Of a stretch of DNA of 64,000 bases, positions 7,724 to 16,578 are shown piece after piece. A program made the translations under genes and the position numbers. The stretch's first letter is position 1. Every line of letters begins with the position of its first letter. The notes under the pieces are model-generated. The model searched no databases. It had not been told where the DNA came from and was given only the letters and a program-made list of their open reading frames with translations. Location: positions 113,895 through 177,894 of the forward strand of contig JAMPBO010000004.1 of the NCBI GenBank assembly GCA_023666705.1, written 5' to 3'. The stretch is from Bacteroides sp. GTDB lineage: Bacteria > Bacillota > Clostridia > Lachnospirales > Lachnospiraceae.

Positions 7724-8308
7724 TTACTTCGATACATATGGATTATCCTGAATGGAAAATCTCCACAAATAATCCTTTGCCTCCTCTGCATAATCTATAT
7801 TTATCCGCTTTGTTTTTAAAATACAATCCTTTGGTACAGGTATTTCATCTTCCAGATACAGCACATTTTCACACAAATCATCACCGTAATTTTCCTTGGT
7901 TATCCCCATTGCCTGACAAAGCTTGCCCGGACCATTGCATAGGTTTTTTATTTTGTCCGTTTTTCTTCTCTTTTTCATCAGGTCGATACCCTCCAGCGGC
8001 TCAAGTGCCCTGATAAGCACAACCTCAGGCATATCCTTTTTGTTCGTAACAATATTCATGCAAATGTACATGCCATATATTAAATACACATATGCATATC
8101 CACCCTCGCCATATTGAATTTTTGTCCTTGCGGAATTACGGTTGCCGTAAGAATGTGCTGCTTTATCCATCGGTCCTATATAAGCCTCCACCTCCACGAT
8201 TTTTCCTTTTGTGATGCCTTCCTCCGTAACATGGACTAATGTTTTCCCTAATAATTCCTCTGACACTACTAATGTATCACGATTATAAAAACTACGTTTT
8301 AGTTTCAT
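7724..8308 (-). CDS. mpg: DNA-3-methyladenine glycosylase (AAG/Mpg family)
   Basis: A 194-aa base-excision repair enzyme that removes alkylated purines such as 3-methyladenine and hypoxanthine from DNA. Its length fits the bacterial Mpg family (about 200 aa). Seen motifs are 'GKIVEVEAYIG' near residue 37 (family Glu that activates water), 'AHSYGNRNSART', 'GYAYVYLIYGMY..MNIV', 'EVVLIRALEPLEG' and 'LCNGPGKLCQAMGI'. The start is set at MKLKRSF because AAAGGAC lies eight bases upstream; ten further residues could be added by an earlier ATG. A 125-bp structured repeat lies 44 bases upstream. It appears monocistronic, with a terminator after it. Confidence 0.93.
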   Translation of the reverse strand: MKLKRSFYNRDTLVVSEELLGKTLVHVTEEGITKGKIVEVEAYIGPMDKAAHSYGNRNSARTKIQYGEGGYAYVYLIYGMYICMNIVTNKKDMPEVVLIRALEPLEGIDLMKKRRKTDKIKNLCNGPGKLCQAMGITKENYGDDLCENVLYLEDEIPVPKDCILKTKRINIDYAEEAKDYLWRFSIQDNPYVSK

Positions 8309-8352
8309 AAAATATTGTCCTTTCATAGCTATAAGCAAATTTTCCTATAAAG

Positions 8353-8477
8353 GAACACAGTGCCTTCGGCACTCTTTATGCTACCACAGCCTTAACGGCA
8401 CTTTGGGCGAATCCTAGCAGGCTTTTTAACCCTGCCTTATACGGAAGTCCAAAGAACCTTCATATAAAGCGAAAAAT
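8353..8477 (-). repeat. 125-bp structured dispersed repeat, copy A
   Basis: This copy aligns without gaps to 59778-59902, with about 17 differences by hand count. Both copies have the stem-loops GTGCCTTCGGCAC and GCAGG...CCTGC. In both places the element lies upstream of a minus-strand gene in the same orientation (mpg here, an XRE regulator there). It has no long ORF. Confidence 0.85.
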
Positions 8478-8497
8478 CCTTCGCCTTATGACGAAGG
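8478..8497 (-). terminator. Terminator hairpin at the hydrolase stop codon
   Basis: The minus strand reads CCTTCG, an eight-base loop, CGAAGG, followed by ATTTTT. The TAA stop of the hydrolase lies inside the loop. It borders the 125-bp repeat directly. Confidence 0.6.
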
Positions 8498-9061
8498 GCC
8501 AATTTCACTTTTGCCAGACAGCTCCAGCTCTACACACTTACAAGCTTCACCTATAATTTCCAAATCCCTGAAGCAATTTCCTGCTTCCAATGAATGATTT
8601 GCACCCGCAAAGGTTTTCAGGGAAAGTCCCAGTCTTTGGCAGCCTTCCTCCACCACAGCAGTTTCGCACCACGGATCACTTAATCCATGCAGTACAATAC
8701 CGCTTTCTTCCCTTGCAACAGAAAAGGTCTGTGGCACAGGAGTAAAATAAATGTGTTTTGCACCCACTGTATAGTCATTATCATAAACTGCCGCCACAAC
8801 CGTTCCGATGCTCTTTGAGATAAACACAACGCTTTCATACGCTTTAAAATCCACATTGCAAAGCAGCTCCTCTGCCTGCTTTCTGGCAATGTCAAAGGAC
8901 TGCTTCATTTTCTCCTCATTCCCTTTTACATCCTTGGGAAATCCTGTATAATTCACCTCGATGATATGGTAACCAAGCTCCCTTGCTAATTTCTTCCCAT
9001 AATACAAAAGCGGTTTATCTGTATGGTATCCAATTCCCGGAAAAAAGACTGCTGCCTTCAT
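8486..9061 (-). CDS. Small alpha/beta-hydrolase
   Basis: A 191-aa cytoplasmic protein with a compact alpha/beta-hydrolase fold. The N-terminal strand 'AAVFFPGIGY' is followed by a nucleophile elbow 'ISKSIGT' near residue 83 (G-x-S-x-G variant with S-K-S-I-G), 'LHGLSDPWC' near 125 for the acid, and 'GANHSLE' near 153 for the catalytic His. The substrate is unknown; families of this size include dienelactone-hydrolase-like and KANL3/Tex30-like enzymes. The ATG at 9061 is preceded by AAGGAGAT. It stands alone between the ADP-ribosyltransferase-like module and mpg. Confidence 0.75.
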   Translation of the reverse strand: MKAAVFFPGIGYHTDKPLLYYGKKLARELGYHIIEVNYTGFPKDVKGNEEKMKQSFDIARKQAEELLCNVDFKAYESVVFISKSIGTVVAAVYDNDYTVGAKHIYFTPVPQTFSVAREESGIVLHGLSDPWCETAVVEEGCQRLGLSLKTFAGANHSLEAGNCFRDLEIIGEACKCVELELSGKSEIGPSS

Positions 9062-9092
9062 GCTAATATCTCCTTACGAAATTTTATTTCTT

Positions 9093-9187
9093 TAGGCAAT
9101 TGCGAAACTATGTTTTTAGATAATACGTTGTGCACAACTCACTTTTTGAAACCACTAAGTTTTGAAAATCACTAGCTTCACAATCGC
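9093..9187. repeat. MITE-like foldback element, medium copy
   Basis: It begins TAGGCAATTGCGAAACTATG, the left end shared with 13418 and 25513, and contains 'AGATAATACGTTGT' and 'GCACAACTCACTTTTTGAAACC' found in the long copy, with about 140 bp of the middle missing. The right end is degraded, so the end coordinate is approximate. Confidence 0.6.
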
Positions 9188-9206
9188 TTCGTTTTATCAT
9201 ATCTCC

Positions 9207-9416
9207 TTACCAGGCATGTTTTCCCGTAGTAAGCAAACTATCAATATCCATAAAAGCATTTTCTATCCGCTCAGTGTGATATCCCCAGTAATTATCATAA
9301 ATTTCCTGCGTTATACCACATGCGTCCCATTCCTGCAAAACATCAGCCGTTTTTTTATTTTTATAATCAGCATAGTATTCAAGCAAATACATAAAAAACT
9401 GCATTTCAACCGTCAT
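9207..9416 (-). CDS. DUF3791-family protein
   Basis: A 69-aa protein starting MTVEMQFFMYLLEYY. The start lies one base after the stop of the preceding gene and behind AGAGGTGAG, so it is translationally coupled to it. The 'YLLEYYADYKNK...VLQEWDACGIT..IYDNYWGYH' layout fits the short DUF3791 family, usually found beside DUF3990 genes. It is the third gene of a three-gene operon. Role inferred: antitoxin or accessory partner of the ADP-ribosyltransferase-like protein. Confidence 0.7.
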   Translation of the reverse strand: MTVEMQFFMYLLEYYADYKNKKTADVLQEWDACGITQEIYDNYWGYHTERIENAFMDIDSLLTTGKHAW

Positions 9417-9417
9417 A

Positions 9418-9663
9418 TTACTCACCTCTGATATAAATTGAATTACATGGATTGCCTGTGATTTTTTCGACTTCCCACATATCAAAAATAGCCCCTGCAC
9501 CATACGAAATTAAACCATGTTCCTCATCTTCTAACATTGCATGCGTTTGTGAACATACAAACTCGTGCAAAGCATCCATAAAATTATAGCCATACTTTTC
9601 AATTATCATATTGACCACAGCTTCATTATAATAATCAATAATTTCGGGCTCTAATCGTGTCAT
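9418..9663 (-). CDS. Small protein of the DUF3990/DUF3791 module
   Basis: An 81-aa helical, acidic protein without a recognised domain. Its ATG overlaps the stop of the upstream DUF3990 gene by four bases (ATGA-type), and its stop is one base before the next start, so the three genes form one tightly coupled unit. Motifs seen are 'IDYYNEAVVNMIIEKYG' and 'GLISYGAGAIFDMWEVE'. Companion genes of this size are usual next to DUF3990. It may be an immunity or antitoxin subunit, which is inference from position only. Confidence 0.65.
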   Translation of the reverse strand: MTRLEPEIIDYYNEAVVNMIIEKYGYNFMDALHEFVCSQTHAMLEDEEHGLISYGAGAIFDMWEVEKITGNPCNSIYIRGE

Positions 9664-10139
9664 ACTTCAATTACCTCCGAAAAGTTCAGAATTTTTAATG
9701 CTCTTTCCGTCTTAAATGTATACTGGTCTTTTAGTTTTTGCGGAAGCAATAACTGTATCGCAATATCTTCTGAAAAATATCCCTTCAAATAATTATTAAC
9801 GGTACGGATTGCTTGGTCATTTGCTACTGGTCCAATTATTATATCATACTTATCCTCTTTTATCACACCTGTCCGATTTGCCGAAATATATTGAAGCCAA
9901 TCTTTATTTGGTTTTTCAAACAATAAAATATTAAAAGAACGCATTTGGCTTTCTTCAACATGAAAAGCAGATACTAAGGGTTCATTTTCTCCACGATTTT
10001 TTGTTGTACGGATTGCCCACTTTTTCGCCTGTTCAAAGTCACTGGTAAGATAAAATCCAGCACCAAAATCCAACAATCTTTTTGACAAAATCAACTTTGG
10101 CTCTCTTACTTCTACATTACTGCCATGATATAATACCAA
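9660..10139 (-). CDS. DUF3990-family protein, ADP-ribosyltransferase-like
   Basis: A 159-aa protein. The N-terminus 'LYHGSNVEV' and the following 'LLDFGAGFYLTSD' with 'QAKKWA' match the DUF3990 family, which belongs to the ART (ADP-ribosyltransferase) superfamily: a His-Gly-Ser strand, then an F-G-x-G-F-Y-x-T motif that would hold NAD. 'DIIIGPVANDQA' near residue 105 is in the place of the third ART motif. It has no signal peptide, so it would act inside the cell. It is the first gene of a three-gene operon with two small partners and probably acts as the toxin or modifying enzyme. Target unknown. Confidence 0.75.
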   Translation of the reverse strand: MVLYHGSNVEVREPKLILSKRLLDFGAGFYLTSDFEQAKKWAIRTTKNRGENEPLVSAFHVEESQMRSFNILLFEKPNKDWLQYISANRTGVIKEDKYDIIIGPVANDQAIRTVNNYLKGYFSEDIAIQLLLPQKLKDQYTFKTERALKILNFSEVIEV

Positions 10140-10344
10140 AAAATATCCCTTCCTTTTAGGTAAACAAATTCATTTATCCTATCATCAATCAAAGTTTAAC
10201 GATGTACTATTTACAATATTTTCCGCAAAATATAATGTATATGCATGCATATTATATCATACAAATATTTTTTTCAACATACAATTATTTATATTTTACG
10301 AAACTAAAACTCTATGCCAGTATATCAGGATTTTAATTTAGAAA

Positions 10345-10385
10345 AATGCCCTCAGCTGTGTCCAAAATACACAACCAAGGGCATT
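10345..10385 (-). terminator. Terminator of the FtsX-type ABC operon
   Basis: Arms AATGCCCT (10345-10352) and AGGGCATT (10378-10385) with an inner TGTGT/ACACA pairing, followed on the minus strand by a T-run. It lies about 50 bases after the last gene of the ABC operon. The rest of the 10140-10437 gap shows nothing else. Confidence 0.7.
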
Positions 10386-10437
10386 CCAACATAAATTTTT
10401 ACAGCCACATTATCTATACATGTCTACATACATTCCC

Positions 10438-11541
10438 CTAAAACTCCGTAACATCCGCCTTACTCATCATTCTTCCCTTCGACCAAATTACAGGAGCAAG
10501 AACCAGCAGCTCACATATCACAAACCCAATCAGCCCCAGCTTTGAGAAGTACACAAGATGCAGTCCCTTCGGCTGATATACCAGCTCATTCACAAGATAT
10601 GTAAATGTGAAAATAACCAAAAATCCTATCAGGCAGGCGGCAAAATTCATGGCAAGCACCTCTGCAGCGACCTTCGCCTTCACTTTCTTTTTGCTCCTTC
10701 CGAGTGCCTTATAAACGCCAAATTCGTATGTCCTTTTCAGATACTGCCCCGTGACAACCGAATTGACCGTAACTGCAAGAACAACGGCTATAATAACATC
10801 AATGACGTAAAAAAGAATGTAAAACACACCTAATTGCTCCTCAACCACAGCTCTCTCAGATTGTGAAATCTGAACCTTTCTGTCTCCTGCCAGCTCTTTC
10901 ACATAATCGTACAATTCCTGCCCCTCCATGGTATCGCTGAAAACATACATGCGACCTAAGTTGCTGTCATCCTCATAGAGATAAAACGTGCAAAAGCTTC
11001 CATCGTCTATCAGTACATCTACCGTATAGGCTGTATCCAATTCTTCAGCAAAGCTTCTATCAACCGTATCTCCCAATTTAATTCCCTTATTCTTTGCAAA
11101 ATCCTGACTGATAATCATGCTCTTATGCTTACAGCCTGAAAAATCTCCCTCTATTCCCAAATGGTCAAATACCTTCTCCATATCGGAAATAGAATTGAAT
11201 ACATAGCAGTAACCACCCATATCAAGATTTAGAACGGTTCCATGCTGCATGCTCGGAAATCCAAGGGCGGATGACATAACCATATCCAGTTTATCATCCT
11301 GCTTCACGACCTCTACAAAATCAAAAAAATCCTTAAATTCCTCATCTGTACTTTGCATACTGATTCTTACCAGTTTATCCGAATATTCAAGTTCCTTTTC
11401 AAAGGTATACGGTGCCGAATAAATATAATTCCCTGCAAGGAACATAAGGCTTGCCAAAAACATCATAAACATGCACAGCATCGCCCTCCCCTTATTTTCC
11501 TTCATATAATAAAGTGCCGAAAACGGATTTTTATTCTTCAT
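10438..11541 (-). CDS. FtsX-family ABC transporter permease
   Basis: A 367-aa membrane protein. One helix near residues 20-38 is followed by a large extracytoplasmic domain (about 40-225) and three C-terminal helices with the FtsX core 'LKRTYEFGVYKALGRSKKKV' near 275. This is the MacB/LolE-like topology. The start is MKNKNPFSALYY, which overlaps the end of the ATPase gene by 11 bases and follows AGGAAAGGA. With the ATPase and the second permease it forms an exporter or mechanotransmission complex. A two-component system just upstream suggests a drug- or envelope-stress-responsive role. Confidence 0.85.
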   Translation of the reverse strand: MKNKNPFSALYYMKENKGRAMLCMFMMFLASLMFLAGNYIYSAPYTFEKELEYSDKLVRISMQSTDEEFKDFFDFVEVVKQDDKLDMVMSSALGFPSMQHGTVLNLDMGGYCYVFNSISDMEKVFDHLGIEGDFSGCKHKSMIISQDFAKNKGIKLGDTVDRSFAEELDTAYTVDVLIDDGSFCTFYLYEDDSNLGRMYVFSDTMEGQELYDYVKELAGDRKVQISQSERAVVEEQLGVFYILFYVIDVIIAVVLAVTVNSVVTGQYLKRTYEFGVYKALGRSKKKVKAKVAAEVLAMNFAACLIGFLVIFTFTYLVNELVYQPKGLHLVYFSKLGLIGFVICELLVLAPVIWSKGRMMSKADVTEF

Positions 11542-12217
11542 CTTTTTTCCTTTCCTGCTTTGCATTACTAAGCCTTCCATCCCAAATTTCCACAATCATG
11601 TCTACATCCGAAAGGATAGATCTGTCATGAGTTACCACAATCACCAGTCTGTCCTCCGAATATTTTTTCAAAATCCGCATGACATTAAATGCATTTTCAT
11701 GGTCCAGCGACGCTGTCGGCTCATCTGCAAAAATAACCCTCGGATTATTTATGATTGCCCTTGCAATTGCAGTTCTCTGGCATTGTCCTCCCGAAAGCTT
11801 GGACGGACGCTTATTAAAATCCCGTTCCTTTAAGCCCAAAGCCGAAAGAATTTCTGCCGCCCTTTCCTTTAATTCCTTGTCATTGCTTATCCCTGCGACA
11901 ACCACGTTATCCATTGCGGTCATATATGGCACCAAATAATGCTTTTGAAATACAAAGCCAAATTCATTCCTGCGTAAGCTTTCCCTCTGTCTGTCAGAAA
12001 ATGCCGTAATATCCTGCCCATTATAAAGAATCGTTCCCTCCGTAGGCTTTTTAAGCGTGGACATACAATACATCAACGTGCTCTTTCCACTGCCCGACGG
12101 TCCGATAATCCCTACCATTCCTTTATCAGGCAGTACCAAATCAACCCCATTTAAGGCATACATTTTCTCATCCGAATCCATGTCATAGATCATACTTACA
12201 TTTTTTATTTCAAACAT
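11531..12217 (-). CDS. ABC transporter ATP-binding protein (MacB/LolD-like)
   Basis: A 228-aa ATPase. Walker A 'GPSGSGKST' is near residue 40, the Q-loop 'FGFVFQKHYLVP' near 87, signature 'LSGGQCQR' near 142, Walker B 'VIFADEPTASLDH' near 163 and the H-loop 'VTHD' near 198. It powers the two FtsX-type permeases on either side. Eleven bases separate it from the upstream permease and its stop overlaps the next start, so the three are one transcription unit. The substrate cannot be told from sequence. Confidence 0.92.
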   Translation of the reverse strand: MFEIKNVSMIYDMDSDEKMYALNGVDLVLPDKGMVGIIGPSGSGKSTLMYCMSTLKKPTEGTILYNGQDITAFSDRQRESLRRNEFGFVFQKHYLVPYMTAMDNVVVAGISNDKELKERAAEILSALGLKERDFNKRPSKLSGGQCQRTAIARAIINNPRVIFADEPTASLDHENAFNVMRILKKYSEDRLVIVVTHDRSILSDVDMIVEIWDGRLSNAKQERKKDEE

Positions 12218-12228
12218 AGTTTCCTCCT

Positions 12229-13389
12229 CTATTCTTCTATCATGTCTATCGTTTTGATATTACCTACCGTTACTGTTACCGGTATCTGCAAAATTCCTAT
12301 AATTGCAGCAAGCACTGCCAATATCTGAAGCAGATGTTTCGGATAGAAATATTTATAAATAAGTCCCATCGGCTCCAAAAGAAAGGTTCCAAGGAAAACC
12401 ATTGCAAAGACAGCCAGTACAGCTCCGATTATTATGCTACTCCCAAAAATAATAAACAGCTCCCGCATTATCATCCCATATACATCTTTTCTGCCAAAAC
12501 CAATGGATGCGTAAAGACAATATTCATTTACCCTGCTCCGCATAAATGATACATATGCCACAAGGATTGAGATTGCCAAAAAGATACTCACAACAATCAA
12601 AATTGCAAGCAGTGCCACATCAATCTCTTTCGTCACCAAGTTTCTATACGAATCAGCCCAATCAGGTACATCAAAAATCGTATCATTTTCTGTAGGCGTA
12701 ATTCCAATATCAGAAAGCAGCTTTGTCATGTCCGAATTTGCCTCATCACATAAAACTACAATGTACCATCCTGAGTTTGTATAGCCCATAGGCGTTCCGA
12801 CGCAGACCAAGTGTTCCGATTCCAGCACCCCAACCACCTGAAATGTCCGACCAAAGCTCTGCTCATTGAAATATCCGCCTATTTTCATTTTTTGATTTTT
12901 TAAAACGGTTTCATCCACAAGAATTTCTCCGTCTCCCTCAGGCAGCCTTCCTTCTATGAGCCTCGCCTCCATATGATTTAAAAACGTTGGGATTTCTTCT
13001 TTTTCGAGCAACGGAAAATCATATCCGACATTCCCGACTATTCCCTGATAAACAGCCGATAAGGTCTGCGTCAGCGTCGCACCCTCAATTCCCTCATGCT
13101 TTTTTATATCCTCAATTATTTTGTTTCTTGCAGTATCAATTGCCAGATTGTATTCTTCATCCGAGGCATAATCCTCCTTGTCTACACCCATGGTGTCAGG
13201 CGTAAGGGATATGTATGCTACCTTTTTCGGCTGCTCTAAAAAAAGCTCCTTGAAGCTTTCCTGCGTGGTAAGAAGCAGAAAATTAATAACATACATCGTC
13301 ATAAATGTTAATGCAATTGCCACTATCATAACCCAGACCTGCTTCTTATTATTTCTGACAAATTTCAGTGCCGACAGTTTCGTTTTCAT
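12229..13389 (-). CDS. FtsX-family ABC transporter permease
   Basis: A 386-aa membrane protein with one N-terminal helix (residues 20-40), an extracytoplasmic domain of about 215 residues, and three C-terminal helices with 'MRSRVNEYCLYASIGFGRKDVYGMIMRELF' style FtsX core sequence (motif near residue 290). It pairs with the 367-aa permease. It is the first gene of the ABC operon; its ribosome site AAGGAGGACAAA is just before the ATG. A 51-bp foldback element lies immediately upstream and may separate it from, or link it to, the response-regulator gene. Confidence 0.85.
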   Translation of the reverse strand: MKTKLSALKFVRNNKKQVWVMIVAIALTFMTMYVINFLLLTTQESFKELFLEQPKKVAYISLTPDTMGVDKEDYASDEEYNLAIDTARNKIIEDIKKHEGIEGATLTQTLSAVYQGIVGNVGYDFPLLEKEEIPTFLNHMEARLIEGRLPEGDGEILVDETVLKNQKMKIGGYFNEQSFGRTFQVVGVLESEHLVCVGTPMGYTNSGWYIVVLCDEANSDMTKLLSDIGITPTENDTIFDVPDWADSYRNLVTKEIDVALLAILIVVSIFLAISILVAYVSFMRSRVNEYCLYASIGFGRKDVYGMIMRELFIIFGSSIIIGAVLAVFAMVFLGTFLLEPMGLIYKYFYPKHLLQILAVLAAIIGILQIPVTVTVGNIKTIDMIEE

Positions 13390-13417
13390 TTTGTCCTCCT
13401 TGTTTTGATATTACAAT

Positions 13418-13468
13418 TAGGTAATTGCGAAACTATTTTTTGAAACCGTTGAGTTTCGCAATTGCCTA
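13418..13468. repeat. MITE-like foldback element, 51-bp minimal copy with direct-repeat flanks
   Basis: Almost entirely the two terminal inverted repeats (TAGGYAATTGCGAAACT and its complement). It is flanked on both sides by ATATTACAAT (13408-13417 and 13469-13478), which looks like a target-site duplication. It lies between the response-regulator gene and the ABC operon. Confidence 0.75.
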
Positions 13469-13558
13469 ATATTACAATGTTAGTAGTTTATTACATTTCC
13501 CAATAATAAAAAAGTGACCGTGGTAATATTATGCATATAACCACAGTCATAAATGTAA

Positions 13559-14212
13559 TTATTTTTTCAATTCCACAATCAGCTTCACCCTGTCGTGAAT
13601 TCCCGTTTTATCATATATTGTGGAAATGTAATTTTTTACCGTCCCCTCCGAAATATATAACCGCTCTGCTATTTGTCTGTTCGTCAGTCCCTCAGTCATC
13701 AGAAAGCATATTTCCTTTTCCCGTTCTGTCATGCCTGCCGAAAAGTCCCCCTGTATTTTATCAGCGTTTTCCTTTCGCTGACTGTCCATATTATGATTCA
13801 TCAAAGCCGCAAGCCTCATCATAACCTTTGGGTCTAATACCGTAATTCCACCCATAATCTGATTTACTGCCCCTAAGATAACATCCTTGCCGCTATCCTT
13901 TAACAAATATCCGTCTGCACCTCCTGCTATCGCCTCCGTGATATTTTTGTCATCATAAAACGTAGTCAGCACCAAAATCTTAATCTCCGGATATTTTGCT
14001 TTCATGATCTGTATAAGCTCTATGCCGCCCATCCCCTTCATATTCAGGTCAACAAGAGCTATGTCACAGCTTTCCTTTATGCCGTCCAAAATGCCTATTG
14101 CTGAGTTTCCGTCATTTGCCTTTCCGACTATTTCCATATTATTAAATGACAATATAACCTCCAAGCTGTCAAGCAGAAGCTTCTCATCGTCTACCAGTAA
14201 TACCTTATACAT
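13559..14212 (-). CDS. NarL/LuxR-family response regulator
   Basis: A 217-aa regulator with an N-terminal receiver (acid pair in 'LLVDDEKLL', phospho-Asp in 'ALVDLNMKGMGG' near residue 54, Lys in 'YLLKDSGK' near 104) and a C-terminal LuxR-type helix-turn-helix ('LTNRQIAERLYISEGTVKNYIS'). It overlaps the kinase gene by eight bases. It probably controls the FtsX-type ABC operon just downstream, as in LiaSR- or YvfTU-like systems. Confidence 0.9.
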   Translation of the reverse strand: MYKVLLVDDEKLLLDSLEVILSFNNMEIVGKANDGNSAIGILDGIKESCDIALVDLNMKGMGGIELIQIMKAKYPEIKILVLTTFYDDKNITEAIAGGADGYLLKDSGKDVILGAVNQIMGGITVLDPKVMMRLAALMNHNMDSQRKENADKIQGDFSAGMTEREKEICFLMTEGLTNRQIAERLYISEGTVKNYISTIYDKTGIHDRVKLIVELKK

Positions 14213-15347
14213 TTAACTCCACCACACTCTTAAATCCATTCTCATTTACAAATTCCGTTTTCCCGCCACATTTTTCCACATAGGAAATAATCTTCCTGAT
14301 ACCAAATCCATTTTCGATTTTCGCCTTGCTGTTTGATACACAAAAATCACTATGCCCGTTGTCCGAGACATCCAGCCTGATATGGGCAGTATCTCCCAAT
14401 AGAAATACGACAAATTCATTTGCATTTCCATGCTTCACACCATTTGTCAACAGCTCCTGCAATGCACCCGTAAGAAACACTGCATGGTCATGTGGTATAT
14501 TGATATCGTCCATAAGCTGCCTGAAATCCCAATCTACGTAAATGTCAGTGTCCATCATAAATTCATTTATAATCATTTCCATCTCACATTTCAAATCCAC
14601 AGCCGATATTTCTACATTTTCTTCATCCAAAACACGCACCGCCCGCCTGATGGATTCCAAGCTGCCACGAATACGGCTGTTGGCATCATTCATCCGTTTT
14701 CTTGCTTCCTCAGGCTTCACATCATAAAGAACATCCGCCGCATCCAATGTCATTATGGCAGCCGTTATGGAATGTCCCACGCTATTATGAATATTCCTGC
14801 TGATATTTTCTCTCTCAACCAGCCTTGCATTTTTCTCTGTCAGAAAATTTTGCATGACAAGCTGTTCATTCAACCGTTTTTCGTGCATTTCACTGACGTT
14901 GGAAGCCATAAGCTTTTCGCTCTCCCGCAGCTTCCTCTTTTCTATCTGTTCCATCAGGCGATAGATAAGCACAAGCAGCAAAAACCCGACAGCCAAAAGT
15001 AGCATACCCACGATAACCATTGCAAATGTCATGTTCCGATATACAAGCAGTGCCGTAGCAAAAAACATACACATGCCCAAAATAATCCGTATATATTCCC
15101 TTGCAGCATCAAGAAAAAAGAAAACAACAAAGCCTGCAAAGCTGCCTGACAGCACAGCAAACAATGTCATTAAAATAATTTCCACGACAAGCAATGCCCT
15201 GCTTTTTTCTTCGTTAAACGCTTCATAAGTCGTGAATATCATCAGCAAACCCGCAAGGATGATAAGAAGCTCCAGCGATTTGCCAGTTGGCAGACTTATG
15301 AGGGTAAGTATTATAATTATAATGTTGTAGAAAATTTGTGGTGTCAT
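14205..15347 (-). CDS. NarX/LiaS-type sensor histidine kinase
   Basis: A 380-aa kinase. The first 135 residues hold about five short membrane helices with little extracytoplasmic sequence, so it probably senses within the membrane. A dimerisation helix carries 'ISRNIHNSVGHSITAA' with the His near residue 188 (HisKA_3 type). The ATPase domain has the N-box 'ALQELLTNGVKHG' near 297 and 'NGFGIRKI' near 350. It is coupled to the LuxR-type regulator (8-bp overlap) and lies upstream of an FtsX-type ABC operon, so it is likely its stress sensor. Confidence 0.87.
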   Translation of the reverse strand: MTPQIFYNIIIIILTLISLPTGKSLELLIILAGLLMIFTTYEAFNEEKSRALLVVEIILMTLFAVLSGSFAGFVVFFFLDAAREYIRIILGMCMFFATALLVYRNMTFAMVIVGMLLLAVGFLLLVLIYRLMEQIEKRKLRESEKLMASNVSEMHEKRLNEQLVMQNFLTEKNARLVERENISRNIHNSVGHSITAAIMTLDAADVLYDVKPEEARKRMNDANSRIRGSLESIRRAVRVLDEENVEISAVDLKCEMEMIINEFMMDTDIYVDWDFRQLMDDINIPHDHAVFLTGALQELLTNGVKHGNANEFVVFLLGDTAHIRLDVSDNGHSDFCVSNSKAKIENGFGIRKIISYVEKCGGKTEFVNENGFKSVVELNV

Positions 15348-15422
15348 GTCAATTTCCTTTTTAAGGTGACTTATTCTATCGCAACTCTTCTGTTTAATAC
15401 CAACGCCACTAATATTACATCA

Positions 15423-16454
15423 TTAATATCTTACAGGAATATCCGATGGGAAAATTTTCACATGACTATATCCCTGATATGACATCTTTTCTTCAAGAAT
15501 TATTTTTTTTGCAGTTTTTCTTTTTTCATCTTCCATTGGGTCAAACCCTACGCTATATACGCTTTGTCTATTTCCGAGTGAATGTTCAATATATGGTACA
15601 ATATATTCTCCTTTATATCTATATTTCACCTCAAATTCCATTTTGTCACCATTTTTTTCTTTAAATGGTACTGTTGGTACAATAATTAATACTCTAACCT
15701 CTTTTTCATGTTCAAAGCATTGCTTCTTGAAACAAAAACGCAACTCATTTAAAAATCCCTGTACCTCTTTCTTAATAAGATCATCCTTACCTGAGTCTTC
15801 AATAGAACAAAACAATTCAAACATTTTTGCAATCATATCTTTTAATATTTGTTTTTTTATCTTTTCATCATATATAACTTTTAAAGTTTTTATTATGTAG
15901 CCTTTTCCATATGTTTCAACAAAATCCAGTTGTTCAAGATGCAATATATCAATTCCCACATTATACCCATGATAAGCCGTTCCCTTTACATAATAATTCC
16001 ACATTGGCAAACTATCCATTTCTGATGAAAAACAACATAAGTATGGTGTTCCTTGCATAAACTCAATTCTGACACATGAAACTTCTTCTCCATCATATTT
16101 ACTGCCAATAGACTCAGCATTAAATGAAAATAAATACTTATTTTCTGTTGTAACATCTACTATTAATTTATGAAACTCCTCACTGATATCTTTATTATTA
16201 TACATGTCCATTTCAACTTTCTGAAAGACATCTGACACATCATTACCTTCACTAATATCATTTAATGCATCATAACGTGAAAAATAAAATGTTGGTTTGT
16301 CTCCACGCAATATACCATCCAGACCTTCAGGCGAAGTATAATGATATATAAACAACTTATCATTTCGTATACTTTCAAATACCTCACCTCTTATTTGTCT
16401 CAATTTATTTTTTACATATAATATTTTTTGAACATTTGGATTTATCTCACACAT
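15423..16454 (-). CDS. DUF2971-domain protein
   Basis: A 343-aa cytoplasmic protein. Near residue 37 it has 'LFIYHYTSPEGLDGIL' and 'FYFSRYDALNDISEG', the opening signature of DUF2971, and further on 'LCCFSSEMDSLPMWNYYV' with 'YHGYNVGIDI', the second conserved block. DUF2971 proteins are often found in defence or mobile regions; their activity is not settled. The ATG follows AGAGGG. It is AT-rich and adjoins an HNH-nuclease gene and a membrane protein gene on the same strand, with intergenic gaps of 75-125 bases. Confidence 0.8.
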   Translation of the reverse strand: MCEINPNVQKILYVKNKLRQIRGEVFESIRNDKLFIYHYTSPEGLDGILRGDKPTFYFSRYDALNDISEGNDVSDVFQKVEMDMYNNKDISEEFHKLIVDVTTENKYLFSFNAESIGSKYDGEEVSCVRIEFMQGTPYLCCFSSEMDSLPMWNYYVKGTAYHGYNVGIDILHLEQLDFVETYGKGYIIKTLKVIYDEKIKKQILKDMIAKMFELFCSIEDSGKDDLIKKEVQGFLNELRFCFKKQCFEHEKEVRVLIIVPTVPFKEKNGDKMEFEVKYRYKGEYIVPYIEHSLGNRQSVYSVGFDPMEDEKRKTAKKIILEEKMSYQGYSHVKIFPSDIPVRY

Positions 16455-16578
16455 TTATTTTCCCTCTTGTAAATTTCAAATTTTTGTATCTCATATTTCA
16501 CTACCAGAGCATCAGTTTATATTTTTTCAAAACATTATACACATTTATAATAATACCCTATTATCAAATTAATTTCTT

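Noticed and set aside
14430-15002. A 190-codon plus-strand frame opposite the NarX-like kinase
   Set aside because: Shadow of the kinase gene: low-complexity sequence rich in His and Phe, no start signals.
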